From Clostridium sp. (GTDB taxonomy: Bacteria; Bacillota; Clostridia; Clostridiales; Clostridiaceae), in assembly GCA_031292145.1 (NCBI GenBank), contig JARLHR010000216.1, positions 1 to 64,000 of the forward strand: a DNA stretch of 64,000 bases, written 5' to 3'. The notes beneath the pieces were generated by a model. That model was not told where the DNA came from. It searched no databases and worked only from the letters and a program-made list of their open reading frames with translations. Shown here one piece after another: positions 8,984 through 16,886 of the stretch; the stretch's first letter is position 1, and each line of letters opens with the position of its first letter. The position numbers were made by a program, and so were the translations under genes.

Positions 8984-9575
8984 CTTTCATGTATTATTTA
9001 AAATAGCATTCATAGTTAAACTTTCAATGCATATGTTAACATGTTAACATGTTAACATGTGCATTTCTCCATTTCCTATCCATTTTATCCTTAAAACTAT
9101 ATACCGCCCCACTTTATTCATGTAATATTTCCCAACTCACAAACACTTCTATACTTTCTTTGGTTATCACCTATCATTTCATGCCACTCTTCTCTCTTAA
9201 TTATATCTCGAATCGTTTTCACTACTTTATGATACCAATTCCATATGCATAATGTCAAGTATTCTTTTATAACTAAATAACTTATTCTAATAAATATTTA
9301 GTTAAACTTAGACATATTGTCATACAATCAATAAAAGTACATTAATCTATTAGCGATTGAATTAAGCATATATAGCTATTTGATATAAACTATTCTACGT
9401 ATTTATGATACCAATTTCAAGCTTTCTTAACTTTCGTTACCGTCCCTTCATAATCCAAGTTTTTTAACAACTTAATAATCTCCTATCATTGATTCATCTT
9501 TTAATAAAGAAACTGTTAAAACAAATTTAAAATATCACTTTTCAATCCTTATAACTCATATGATTGTTACCTTGA
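8984..9575. other. Intergenic region without a supported gene
   Basis: AT-rich stretch between the LacI-type gene and a decayed flavin-oxidoreductase gene. It holds the tandem palindrome at 9028-9063. The remaining sequence has only short open frames without ribosome binding sites. Short phrases resemble neighbouring coding DNA, for example near 9505 (AAAGAAACTGTTAAAAC, also found in the binding-protein gene near 7311), suggesting small decayed or duplicated fragments. Confidence 0.5.
9028..9063. repeat. Near-perfect 36-bp palindrome made of tandem GTTAACAT octamers
   Basis: The octamer GTTAACAT occurs three times head to tail. The flanks TGCATAT and TGTGCA extend the whole to a palindrome of 36 bp with a single pair of differing positions. 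It lies 45 bp after the LacI-type gene's stop. It could be a factor-independent hairpin, although there is no T-run, or a multimeric operator. The core AACATGTT also occurs upstream of the same gene at 7923-7930. Confidence 0.8.
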
Positions 9576-9960
9576 CTATTTATTTTTATGCAATACACAA
9601 CCAAACTCAGTTCTATTTATTAATGCATTTGTACATTTTACATTGCAGAATCTACAGTATTGAATTTCTTTTTCTCTGCCTTCCTTGACTTTCAATGCCC
9701 AAGCTTCATCGGCAATAAGCTGTCTTGATAAACCAACCATATGAACTATATTTTCTTTTAACGCCTTGTCAATAAAATCTGGTGAATTAAGCTTACCTAC
9801 TCCACAAACTATTTTATTTGTGTATTTTTTACCTCCTTTGCTAAATCAAAAAAACAACCTTCACAGTATTCACAAATATCCTTCACCGTAATCATATTTA
9901 TATTTTTTTCTATGTACAAACTTTTATACTTACAAGATTCATCATCAATCTTCTTTTAGA
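9576..9960 (-). pseudogene. Old yellow enzyme (NADH:flavin oxidoreductase) remnant
   Basis: Minus-strand translation gives the C-terminal part of the FMN-binding TIM barrel of an old-yellow-enzyme relative. It reads KIVCGVGKLNSPDFIDKAL, then MVGLSRQLIADEAWALKV, then the Cys cluster YCRFCNVKCTNALI, ending at TAG (9578-9576). The preceding frame (EYCEGCFFDLAKEVK) belongs to the same protein but is offset by one base in a run of A near 9830, so the gene is frameshifted. The N-terminal half is missing. The Cys cluster matches the iron-sulfur form (2,4-dienoyl-CoA reductase / enoate reductase type). Non-functional. Confidence 0.75.
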
Positions 9961-10077
9961 AATAAAAGAAGAGGGAAAACCTTCTCCCTCTGGACTTATT
10001 TCTCCTCCCTTGCTTAGACACATTATTAAATTATCATTTATATTAAGCTCTATCGATTCAATCTCCCTAGCTTTGTT
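9936..10077 (-). repeat. 142-bp direct repeat, copy A
   Basis: Runs from GATTCATCATCAA to CTTTGTT and aligns without gaps to 11865-12006, with roughly nine bases in ten identical by eye. On the minus strand copy A has an open frame (IESIELNINDNLIMCLSKGG), so the repeat derives from coding DNA of an unidentified gene. The two copies flank the GGDEF gene and lie immediately 3' of it and of the DUF1062 gene. Confidence 0.75.
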
Positions 10078-10128
10078 TATGATAGTGATTATTGACTTAA
10101 CAATACAATATAAACAAGTAGATGTAAT

Positions 10129-11364
10129 TTAATTTTCATCTTTTATATCATTATACATTTTATAACTATTTCCAATAATTTTTTTTGCTTCATACATAGC
10201 ATTATCCGAAAAATTTATTAATGAGTATCTATCCTGTGCATCATCTGGAAATATTGCAGCTCCTATACTAGTGTTAATCATAATTGTATTCCCATCTATT
10301 TCCACTGGATTACTAAAAGCATTAAATACTTTATTTATAAACTCTACCACATCGTCATTGCTTTTCACACATGATTTTACAACAACAAACTCATCTCCCC
10401 CCATTCTTCCTAAAATATCTTCTTTTGTTATTATAGAATTAATTCTAGCTGCAATTTCTATTAAAACCAGGTCCCCAGATGTATGACCATATGTATCATT
10501 TATACGCTTAAATTTATCAACGTCGAAAAATAACACTGCTAATTTATTATTATTTTCCTTTGCCCATTTAATCATTGAAGAAAACTTAACTAATAGTGCT
10601 GATCTGTTGCATATATTGGTTAAAAAATCATAATTCGCCATATACTCTAAATTATCCAGCATTATTTTTCTCTCAGATATATCTCTTATTATAGCCATTA
10701 TTATATTTTTTTCAGTTAACAAAGCCCTATTAGAACTAACTTCTATTTGAAATTTAGTCCCATCCTTTTTTTTATGGATAGTTTCAAAATTCATCGATTC
10801 ATTCATTGCTTTACTAAAATACATTTCAATGTGTTTTACTTCTTCTTCAGCTATTAAATTATAAGAATTCATTCCAATAAATTCAGACCTTTTATATCCG
10901 TATAACTTCTCTGCTGCTTTATTTACCTCTACAATAGTTTTATCTTTATCAAGGAATATTATTGCCTCAACGCAATCATCCATTAAAGTTCTGTATATCT
11001 TTTCATATTCTGGACCCTTCGCCAAATCTTTTACATTCACAAACAATGCATAAAATTCATCTTTAATTCCCCTAAAAACATCAATTTTATAATGCATATC
11101 AAGCTTACTATTGTAATATTCAAAACTTTTAGCTTGTCCATTTACTGAAACTTCTATTAATGCACTCAACATATTTATATATATCTTTTTTATAAATGTT
11201 GTACCAAGTATACCTTCAAAAGTTTTATTCGCATCTATAAAAATGAAATCAACAAAATTTTTATTTTTATCAAAAATCATTCTACCATGAATTAATCCTT
11301 CTACCATATTGTTGAATAAGGTTTTGTAGTAGTTTCTATCCTTAATGTAATTTAACGGTTCCAA
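10129..11364 (-). CDS. PAS-GGDEF diguanylate cyclase
   Basis: Cytoplasmic protein of 411 residues expected to make cyclic di-GMP from two GTP. An N-terminal PAS-like region (about 10-115) is followed by a clear PAS domain (about 120-235, IIFLDKDKTIVEVNKAAEKL) and a GGDEF domain (about 245-405). The active-site motif is intact (GRMGGDEFVVVK, about 316-327), as is the DVDKFKRINDTYGH metal/substrate region. The allosteric I-site expected five residues before GGDEF reads TKED in place of RxxD, so product inhibition is probably weak or absent. There is no membrane segment. It is flanked by two 142-bp repeats in a decayed region, so its chromosomal neighbourhood has been rearranged. Confidence 0.92.
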   Translation of the reverse strand: MEPLNYIKDRNYYKTLFNNMVEGLIHGRMIFDKNKNFVDFIFIDANKTFEGILGTTFIKKIYINMLSALIEVSVNGQAKSFEYYNSKLDMHYKIDVFRGIKDEFYALFVNVKDLAKGPEYEKIYRTLMDDCVEAIIFLDKDKTIVEVNKAAEKLYGYKRSEFIGMNSYNLIAEEEVKHIEMYFSKAMNESMNFETIHKKKDGTKFQIEVSSNRALLTEKNIIMAIIRDISERKIMLDNLEYMANYDFLTNICNRSALLVKFSSMIKWAKENNNKLAVLFFDVDKFKRINDTYGHTSGDLVLIEIAARINSIITKEDILGRMGGDEFVVVKSCVKSNDDVVEFINKVFNAFSNPVEIDGNTIMINTSIGAAIFPDDAQDRYSLINFSDNAMYEAKKIIGNSYKMYNDIKDEN

Positions 11365-11589
11365 AAAATCACCTCTTGTGTTTAATAATTTGTACCTAGC
11401 TAAGAAGCCTTATTCATAATATGTTATAATTATTGAGCTTTTGGCAAAAGCTGCTGAACACTATTGATTACCTTTATATTAAAGATTGTTATGAAATAAC
11501 TTCGATATAAAAGTTAATAATTCTATATAATCTGATATCTTTAACAAATCATATCTTTAAATGAAAAAAACTAAGTATCCAACATAATA

Positions 11590-11840
11590 AGAATTCTTAA
11601 GTCCGTATATAAATAATTTAGCAGAAACCGCTTGCTCTGGCAAGTAGTTCCTATAGTAGCTATAAATAAAACTTCAATAATCTTGTGACGTACTTTAGCA
11701 GTTTGACTAGCATCGCCTATTGCCCCAAAATATTTCGCAAATTTTGAATCCCTACAATCGCGTATTCACCATATGATCCTTTCATCTTACTTCCGCTATA
11801 TCCAAGGGAATACTGAAATTCTGTTGCTTCGGCCCATAAA
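11590..11840 (-). pseudogene. Decayed coding remnants, one resembling a transposase N-terminus
   Basis: No open gene exists here, but the minus strand encodes protein-like stretches in two frames. One reads AKYFGAIGDASQTAKVRHK then IIEVLFIATIGTTC, reminiscent of the N-terminal domain of ISAs1-type (H-repeat) transposases. The upstream one reads WAEATEFQYSLGYSGSKMKG and was not identified. Stops and frame changes interrupt both. Together with the direct repeats on each side this marks an old insertion and deletion site. The transposase assignment is tentative. Confidence 0.35.
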
Positions 11841-11864
11841 TTAATATTAAATCATCACAAACAT

Positions 11865-12006
11865 GATTCATAATAAGTCTTCTTTTAGAAATAAAAGAAG
11901 AAGGAAAACCTCATCCCTCTGGACTCGGTTCTCCTCCATTGCTTAAATACATTATTAAATTAACATTTATATTAAGCTCTATTGATTAAATCTCCCTAGC
12001 TTTGTT
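11865..12006 (-). repeat. 142-bp direct repeat, copy B
   Basis: Gap-free partner of 9936-10077. Unlike copy A, its frame is broken by a stop after the first residues (ATT TAA) and another near the centre (GGA TGA), so it is the more decayed copy. It lies directly 3' of the DUF1062 gene, 1.9 kb from copy A. Confidence 0.75.
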
Positions 12007-12027
12007 AATAGTTATTTTTGAAATAAC

Positions 12028-12645
12028 TTATACTATAGCTTCTAAAATTTCTATATTCTCTACTACATTTAAAACATGTATCTCCATTCCATCTCTTACT
12101 TTAATATTTAATGAATTTTTATCATCTTTAATGAAAATTGCTCCTTTTTTATGCATATTTTTTATTTTGCTTCTTGAAATTCCAAGTGTATCACTTAAAA
12201 ACTTGTCTACTCTGAGCTCTATTAGATTCTTACAAACAATTTCAATAACAAGTTCATTTTCATTGAAATAATACGCTTCTAATTTCTTTTGTATTAATTC
12301 ATAATTAACGTCTTCTAGAATAACTTCAGCTTTATTTCTATTATATACACTTAAATTAAAAGCATATTCTCTCGCTAATTCTTTATCATTAGAAAGAAAT
12401 TTTTCATATTCATATTTATTAATATCATATGGTTTTATTCTTTCATATATTGACATATTCCACGTTGACTTACACTTTTCACATTGATAAATCAGCCAAA
12501 TATCAATACTATTTTTATTTGCATTTACTCTAAATTTTTCACTATTAATATAGCGTGCTTTTTCATTACATTTAGGACAATTCCTTCTTACGATTGGTAA
12601 ATCTTTAGGTATTAGTTCCCATTGATATTTTTTTAAATAGCTCAT
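12028..12645 (-). CDS. DUF1062 family protein (zinc ribbon + S4-like domain)
   Basis: Protein of 205 residues of the DUF1062 family, function unknown. The N-terminal part has two Cys pairs (NCPKC near 23-27 and CEKC near 55-58), forming a probable zinc ribbon. The middle is helical. The C-terminal about 45 residues (LGISRSKIKNMHKKGAIFIK) look like an S4-type RNA-binding fold. A nucleic-acid- or ribosome-associated role is inferred. AGGAGG-type sequence lies just upstream of the ATG. It appears monocistronic, with decayed DNA downstream. Confidence 0.8.
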   Translation of the reverse strand: MSYLKKYQWELIPKDLPIVRRNCPKCNEKARYINSEKFRVNANKNSIDIWLIYQCEKCKSTWNMSIYERIKPYDINKYEYEKFLSNDKELAREYAFNLSVYNRNKAEVILEDVNYELIQKKLEAYYFNENELVIEIVCKNLIELRVDKFLSDTLGISRSKIKNMHKKGAIFIKDDKNSLNIKVRDGMEIHVLNVVENIEILEAIV

Positions 12646-13109
12646 TTTGCTCCTCCTAGGTCTTCATTTTTTAGGATTTGCAAAGGCTATCTCATCACAT
12701 TTTCATCATAATGCAATAGCCTCTGCTATGCATTAAAAATATCTACTGTCATAAATAATTCCTCCAATCTTTTTTCTATATATATTTTATCAACTCTGCA
12801 TATTACATAAAACCTCATTCTTATTTCATAAATAAAAATGCGCCACCCAATACAGATTAGACAACGCACTTTCTATTAATATATATTCTTTTTTGTGATT
12901 ATATAGATTTTCATTCAAACGTCTTACTATAGATAATCAATTTAAAAACCTGAAACATCATAGTAACTTAAATTCAATAAAATCAAAAAATTATTAAATT
13001 TAATTCTTAATTTAAATATCTATAATACATTTTAAATTATATTTTCATTACATCTATATTATATACAAATTAAACAGAACTTACCATATTGCTTTCAGTT
13101 AAAACTTTA
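12646..13109. other. Intergenic region with a candidate terminator
   Basis: No gene found. On the minus strand 12877-12836 folds into a stem rich in G-U pairs (GTGCGTTGTCTAA with TTGGGTGGCGCAT) followed by TTTTTATTT, a plausible terminator about 230 bases beyond the sensor kinase stop. An inverted pair AAGGCTAT / ATAGCCT flanks a loop near 12680-12725. The rest is featureless AT-rich sequence. Confidence 0.4.
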
Positions 13110-14360
13110 CTATTTTTTAGGTAAAAATATCGTTATCCTAGTACCAATGCCTTTTCTACTTAATACAGAGAAATATCCTTTGTGTCCATCAACAATCCAT
13201 TTAGCTATAGACAACCCTAACCCAGTACCACCATTCTTTCTAACTCTTGCTGTATCTGCTCTAAAGAATCGCTCAAATATATGTGGTATATCCTCTTCGT
13301 CTATTCCTATACCATTATCCTGAACTGAAAAATAAGGTTCCCCTTTTTCATTCATTCTCGTTTTTAGTATTATAACTTCATTTTCATCAGTATACTTAGC
13401 CGCATTTTCAATTAATATTCTAGCTGTCTGCTTAAGCAAACCTACATCACCATAAACAATTATTTTTTCTGAATTATAGTACCTATATATATGCTTTTCA
13501 TCTATCATCTTCGACTCTTCCAACACTTCATTTATCATATCATTTAGTAAAAACTCTTTACAGGTAATCTGTGTTTTACCACTAATCCCTCGCGCTAAAA
13601 ATAATAATTGTTCTACTAGATTTTTCATGTTTTCAGATTCACTTTTTATTGCTTCAATAGATTCGTTTAGCACACTTTCATCCTTTTTTCCCCAACGATC
13701 TAGCATATTAGCATAACCTTGGATTACTGAAATTGGAGTCCTGAGTTCATGTGATGCATCAGAAACAAACCTTGCTTGTTGCCTATAAGAATCTCTCATT
13801 CTTTCTAAAAGATTATTTATTGCCTCTTCTAATCCATGCAATTCACTATCCCCAGTGTAAATTTTTTCATCTGAGATTACAGGGCTAATTTTAGAGATGG
13901 CATCTTCAAGATTTTGAAACTTCTCCCCATCAAAGGTCATATTACTAAGCCTGCTTGCAGTTTTGGCTATTTCATCAAGTGGCTTTAGAATCTTTCTAAT
14001 TTTCATTGTTCCAAAGATAATTTCTTTAAATACGAATAATACCTCTATAATAGCTATAGATTGAGCTACTCTTTGAACCATATATAAAAAACTACTTGCA
14101 TCTTTAACCATAGTTTTACCATTATCCCAAACTACTGTATATGCCGAACTTTCTACAGGAAAGAAATCAAATGTTCTTTTAGCATTTATCACTAATTCAC
14201 CATAAAAATTAATTTCCCCATCAATACACCAATATACAATAAGAAAGAATATTAAAAGTACATCAATCCAAAAAAATTTGGAAAATAGTTTTCTTACAAA
14301 AATGGAATTCAGTTTTATTGCAATAGATGTAACATTTTTTGCTTTATTCACCTTATTCAT
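13110..14360 (-). CDS. Two-component sensor histidine kinase
   Basis: Membrane kinase of 416 residues. Two membrane segments (about 30-48 and 108-128) bracket a short extracytoplasmic loop. A HAMP-like linker follows (about 130-190), then the dimerisation helix with the phospho-accepting His in SDASHELRTPISVIQGYANM (about 203), and the ATPase domain with N (ENAAKYT), G1 (DNGIGI) and G2 (GTGLGLSIAK) boxes. It overlaps the response-regulator gene by 8 bp, so the two are translated together and form a cognate pair. The upstream DUF4342 membrane protein is in the same operon, suggesting an envelope-stress circuit. The signal is unknown. Confidence 0.93.
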   Translation of the reverse strand: MNKVNKAKNVTSIAIKLNSIFVRKLFSKFFWIDVLLIFFLIVYWCIDGEINFYGELVINAKRTFDFFPVESSAYTVVWDNGKTMVKDASSFLYMVQRVAQSIAIIEVLFVFKEIIFGTMKIRKILKPLDEIAKTASRLSNMTFDGEKFQNLEDAISKISPVISDEKIYTGDSELHGLEEAINNLLERMRDSYRQQARFVSDASHELRTPISVIQGYANMLDRWGKKDESVLNESIEAIKSESENMKNLVEQLLFLARGISGKTQITCKEFLLNDMINEVLEESKMIDEKHIYRYYNSEKIIVYGDVGLLKQTARILIENAAKYTDENEVIILKTRMNEKGEPYFSVQDNGIGIDEEDIPHIFERFFRADTARVRKNGGTGLGLSIAKWIVDGHKGYFSVLSRKGIGTRITIFLPKK

Positions 14361-15033
14361 CTTTTATAACGTATCCTACCCCACGTACTGTAGATATTAT
14401 CTTTGTTTTGAATGTATCGTCTATTTTTGTTCTTAAGAATCTTATATAAACATCTATCACATTAGTTTCTCCAATATAATCATAGCCACATACCTTTTCC
14501 ATTAGTATATCTCTATTTAATACTATATTCTTATTTTCCATCAAAATTTTTAGTAAAGTAAATTCCCTGTTTGTTAATTCTATTTCTGTATTATCATATA
14601 TTACCTTATGCCTCATCTTATCTAAAGACAATAATCCACAGCTTACTATGTCCGTGTCTCTTTTTTCAATAACAGTTCTCTTTTTTAGAGCTGTTCTTAT
14701 TCTTGCTAATAATTCTTCTATCGCAAAGGGTTTTGTTATATAATCATCCGCTCCTGCATCAAGTCCAGATACCTTATCCATAACAGCATCCCTAGCAGTA
14801 AGCATTATAACAGGTAAATCTGAAGTTTTTCTAATTCTACGTAATACTTCTAATCCATTTATTTGTGGAATCATTATATCTAGAAGCACTAAATCCACTT
14901 CCCCTTTCTCTGCAATTTCAAGACCCGTTCTTCCATTATCTGATTTTAATATTTCATACCCTTCATGCAATAATTCTAATTCTATAAATCTTGCAATTTT
15001 TTCATCATCCTCAACAATTAAAATTTTAACCAT
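14353..15033 (-). CDS. OmpR-family response regulator
   Basis: DNA-binding regulator of 226 residues. The receiver domain (1-120) has acidic pocket EDD (8-10), phospho-acceptor Asp52 in LLDIMIP and Lys in ITKPF. The winged-helix effector (about 130-226) has the usual recognition region and the terminal beta-hairpin RGVGYVIKDE. It starts 2 bp after the DUF4342 gene's stop and overlaps the kinase start, so it is the middle gene of a three-gene operon. Its target is likely to include this operon, but no operator was identified. Confidence 0.95.
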   Translation of the reverse strand: MVKILIVEDDEKIARFIELELLHEGYEILKSDNGRTGLEIAEKGEVDLVLLDIMIPQINGLEVLRRIRKTSDLPVIMLTARDAVMDKVSGLDAGADDYITKPFAIEELLARIRTALKKRTVIEKRDTDIVSCGLLSLDKMRHKVIYDNTEIELTNREFTLLKILMENKNIVLNRDILMEKVCGYDYIGETNVIDVYIRFLRTKIDDTFKTKIISTVRGVGYVIKDE

Positions 15034-15035
15034 TT

Positions 15036-15581
15036 TTAAATCCCCCTCTTTAATTTATCTTTTACCTTTTTTATATTTTCTGATATCGCTTTAAGCACAT
15101 GATTAATCTTATTTATTTCTACCCTATTTCCTGATAATGAAAACTCTAAATCAAAGAAAAGACCTACAATATATAAAGGAATAACTATCCAAAAAGCAAA
15201 TATTATCAACACCATAATCACTGTAACAGGAATCCTAAGAAATACTTTATTTTCTCTCTTTATTTCAAAGAAAATATTATTGCATGTGTCTATTATTTTG
15301 CACACTGCCACAAAAATCCCTTCAAATGTATTATTCTTTTCCGCATACTTAAAATTATTCTCTTGATTCTTCTTATTAGTTACCTCGCTATATTTATAAT
15401 TTTCCTTACATTCATTAGTATAAAATATACTAACAGAAGGCTTTTGAACTTTACCCTTATCTTCTAAATAAACAAAAGCATCTAGAATGTCCCAATTTGA
15501 CTTCTCTAGCACAATTTTTGCTTCCTCATAACTTATATTCGTTTCATTTTTTAATTTATCTACAAGCTTATGATTTTCCAT
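15036..15581 (-). CDS. DUF4342-domain membrane protein, first gene of the two-component operon
   Basis: Protein of 181 residues. Residues 1-50 form a ubiquitin-associated/TS-N-like three-helix domain (NISYEEAKIVLEKSNWDILD) assigned to the DUF4342 family. A variable linker follows. A hydrophobic stretch near 117-148 (IPVTVIMVLIIFAFWIVIPL and beyond) is long enough for one or two membrane helices, then there is a charged C-terminal tail. A close paralogue lies 300 bp upstream (15898-16431). GGAGGG lies six bases before the ATG. Being translationally linked to the regulator and kinase suggests it modulates or is controlled by the pair. Its biochemical role is unknown. Confidence 0.75.
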   Translation of the reverse strand: MENHKLVDKLKNETNISYEEAKIVLEKSNWDILDAFVYLEDKGKVQKPSVSIFYTNECKENYKYSEVTNKKNQENNFKYAEKNNTFEGIFVAVCKIIDTCNNIFFEIKRENKVFLRIPVTVIMVLIIFAFWIVIPLYIVGLFFDLEFSLSGNRVEINKINHVLKAISENIKKVKDKLKRGI

Positions 15582-15601
15582 AAGTTACCCTCCATATCTA
15601 T

Positions 15602-15737
15602 TGGATAAAGTGAAACTTTTCAGGTGGAGTTTTAACTCCATCTGAATTTAGTTGAACTTATCTAGGAGCGTGCAGCCGTTATCTCCCACCTGAATAAGGT
15701 GGGAGTGTTACGGATGCTAGCTATCAGATAAATTATA
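15602..15737. other. Structured two-hairpin element, unidentified
   Basis: Two strong hairpins occur in 136 bp: TTCAGGTGGAG with CTCCATCTGAA (11 bp, loop TTTTAA) and CTCCCACCT with AGGTGGGAG (9 bp, loop GAATA). The second is enclosed by a longer stem GCAGCCGT / ACGGATGC. Outer GGATAA / TTATCT(A) and AGATAA segments frame the whole. One arm of each hairpin is also complementary to the other, so alternative folds exist. It lies in the 5' leader of the DUF4342 operon. Such a layout resembles the ends of IS200/IS605-type elements or a non-autonomous derivative, but no transposase is present. A cis-regulatory RNA is also possible. Confidence 0.55.
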
Positions 15738-15765
15738 CCATTTAACCTAATTCTTTTATATATTC

Positions 15766-15836
15766 AAGGCATATGAAAGAAAATAAAAAGTCCAAAATGC
15801 GATGTATATTAACCTGTTATTTTTTAATATGCCTAA
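15766..15836. repeat. Dispersed palindromic repeat copy
   Basis: Arms AAGGCATATGAAAGAAAATA and the reverse-complementary TATTTTTTAATATGCCTAA enclose a 71-bp element of the same family as 5919, 22014, 32794, 43778, 51806, 52675 and 58490. It lies between the two DUF4342 genes, next to the structured element. Confidence 0.75.
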
Positions 15837-15897
15837 ACACCTAAAATAAGAGGCTTTGAACAACTTCAAAACCTCTAGTACTACACCTCTAAATAAA

Positions 15898-16431
15898 TTA
15901 ACAACCTTTATATCCTTCTTTAAAATCATCTTTAATGTTATCTGCTGATTCTGAAGCTTTATCTAAAATATCATTAACTTTATCAGTATTAATATCGGGA
16001 CCTGTTATTGAATATTTATATCCTAAAAATAAACCAACTAATAGCAATATTGCAACAGGCCAAAATGCAATTATTAGTAAAAATGCTGATATGGTTAGAG
16101 ATATCTTTATTGGTTTTTTGCTTTCTTTTCTTATTTCAAAATAATTTTCATTTCCTTTGTCTATAGCCTTCCCTATAAACTTAATTATTCTACCAATAAT
16201 TTCTCCAATACCTCCAATTTTCTTTTTACGATTTTCATCACTTTCTTTTTTACTTTCTTCCGCCACTTCTATAATAGTATTAGTTTCATTATTTTTAAAC
16301 TTTCCTCTTCTCTCCAAATAAATTATAGAATCTAGAAGATCCCAATCATGTTTTTGTAATACTTCCTCAGCTTCTTCATGACTTACTTTAGCCTTTTCCA
16401 TTATAACTTTAATCATTTCATTTCTTTCCAT
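15898..16431 (-). CDS. DUF4342-domain membrane protein, paralogue
   Basis: Protein of 177 residues with the same plan as the gene at 15036: N-terminal DUF4342 domain (KVIMEKAKVSHEEAEEVLQ, then HDWDLLDSIIYLERRG), charged linker, and a hydrophobic segment near 105-135 (ISLTISAFLLIIAFWPVAIL). I placed the start at 16431 because GGAGG is nine bases upstream. The longer reading frame to 16461 would put its ATGs on or before that site. Tandem paralogy next to the kinase operon implies a local duplication. It may be expressed from its own promoter or read through into the operon. Function unknown. Confidence 0.75.
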   Translation of the reverse strand: MERNEMIKVIMEKAKVSHEEAEEVLQKHDWDLLDSIIYLERRGKFKNNETNTIIEVAEESKKESDENRKKKIGGIGEIIGRIIKFIGKAIDKGNENYFEIRKESKKPIKISLTISAFLLIIAFWPVAILLLVGLFLGYKYSITGPDINTDKVNDILDKASESADNIKDDFKEGYKGC

Positions 16432-16581
16432 ATTAATCATCCTCCATAAATTTTTTCTCAACTTATCTTGCTTATATAATACTTAGCAAAAATTAATCTA
16501 AAATATAAGAAAGATTAAAATCAGATTAAAATCACATGATTTTTCTATAAAGCATAACTCTAATATAAATACTCTTACAAA

Positions 16582-16626
16582 AAATATAGCCTTAACCAAT
16601 TTATATCAATGGTTAAGGCTATATTT
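16582..16626. terminator. Strong hairpin, probable bidirectional terminator
   Basis: AAATATAGCCTTAACCA pairs perfectly with TGGTTAAGGCTATATTT across an 11-base loop. A/T runs occur on both sides. It separates the DUF4342 gene from the nitroreductase remnant. Confidence 0.7.
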
Positions 16627-16639
16627 CACATTTATTTAG

Positions 16640-16813
16640 GGAATTGTTGATGCTAATATCGTCACAACTCAAATGCTGCTTCAAACTCATGAGCTAGGAT
16701 TAGGCCGCACTTGGGTGGGACATTTTAATCCTGATATTATCAAAGAAATCTTTGAATTACCAAAATATATTGTTCCAGTAGCACTTCTTCCAATAGGTTA
16801 TCCAATAAAATAA
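16640..16813 (+). pseudogene. Nitroreductase C-terminal remnant
   Basis: The plus-strand frame reads DANIVTTQMLLQTHELGLGR, then TWVGHFNPDIIKEIFELP, then VPVALLPIGYPIK and TAA. This is the characteristic C-terminal third of a nitroreductase-family FMN protein. An in-frame TAG immediately precedes the fragment, and there is no start codon or ribosome site, so this is a truncated leftover. It lies between two terminator-like hairpins (16582-16626 and 16816-16843). Confidence 0.85.
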
Positions 16814-16815
16814 AG

Positions 16816-16843
16816 CTTACCATATTGCTTTTTATATGGTAAG
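16816..16843. terminator. Hairpin downstream of the HAD gene / nitroreductase remnant
   Basis: CTTACCATAT pairs with ATATGGTAAG around TGCTTTTT. It lies about 45 bases past the stop of the minus-strand HAD gene and 3 bases past the remnant's stop. It probably ends transcription from one or both sides. Confidence 0.5.
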
Positions 16844-16886
16844 TCATTTCTATCAATTCTATATCCAATTTCAGTAAGTTTATCTT

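Noticed and set aside
9028-9063. Tandem TTAACA hexamers considered as a PhoP box
   Set aside because: The period is 8 bp, not the 11 bp needed for PhoP, and no phosphate-related gene is adjacent.
15602-15737. Structured leader considered as a T-box, SAM or other known riboswitch
   Set aside because: No T-box motif, no recognised aptamer core, and the downstream gene is not a metabolic or transport gene. Left as unidentified.
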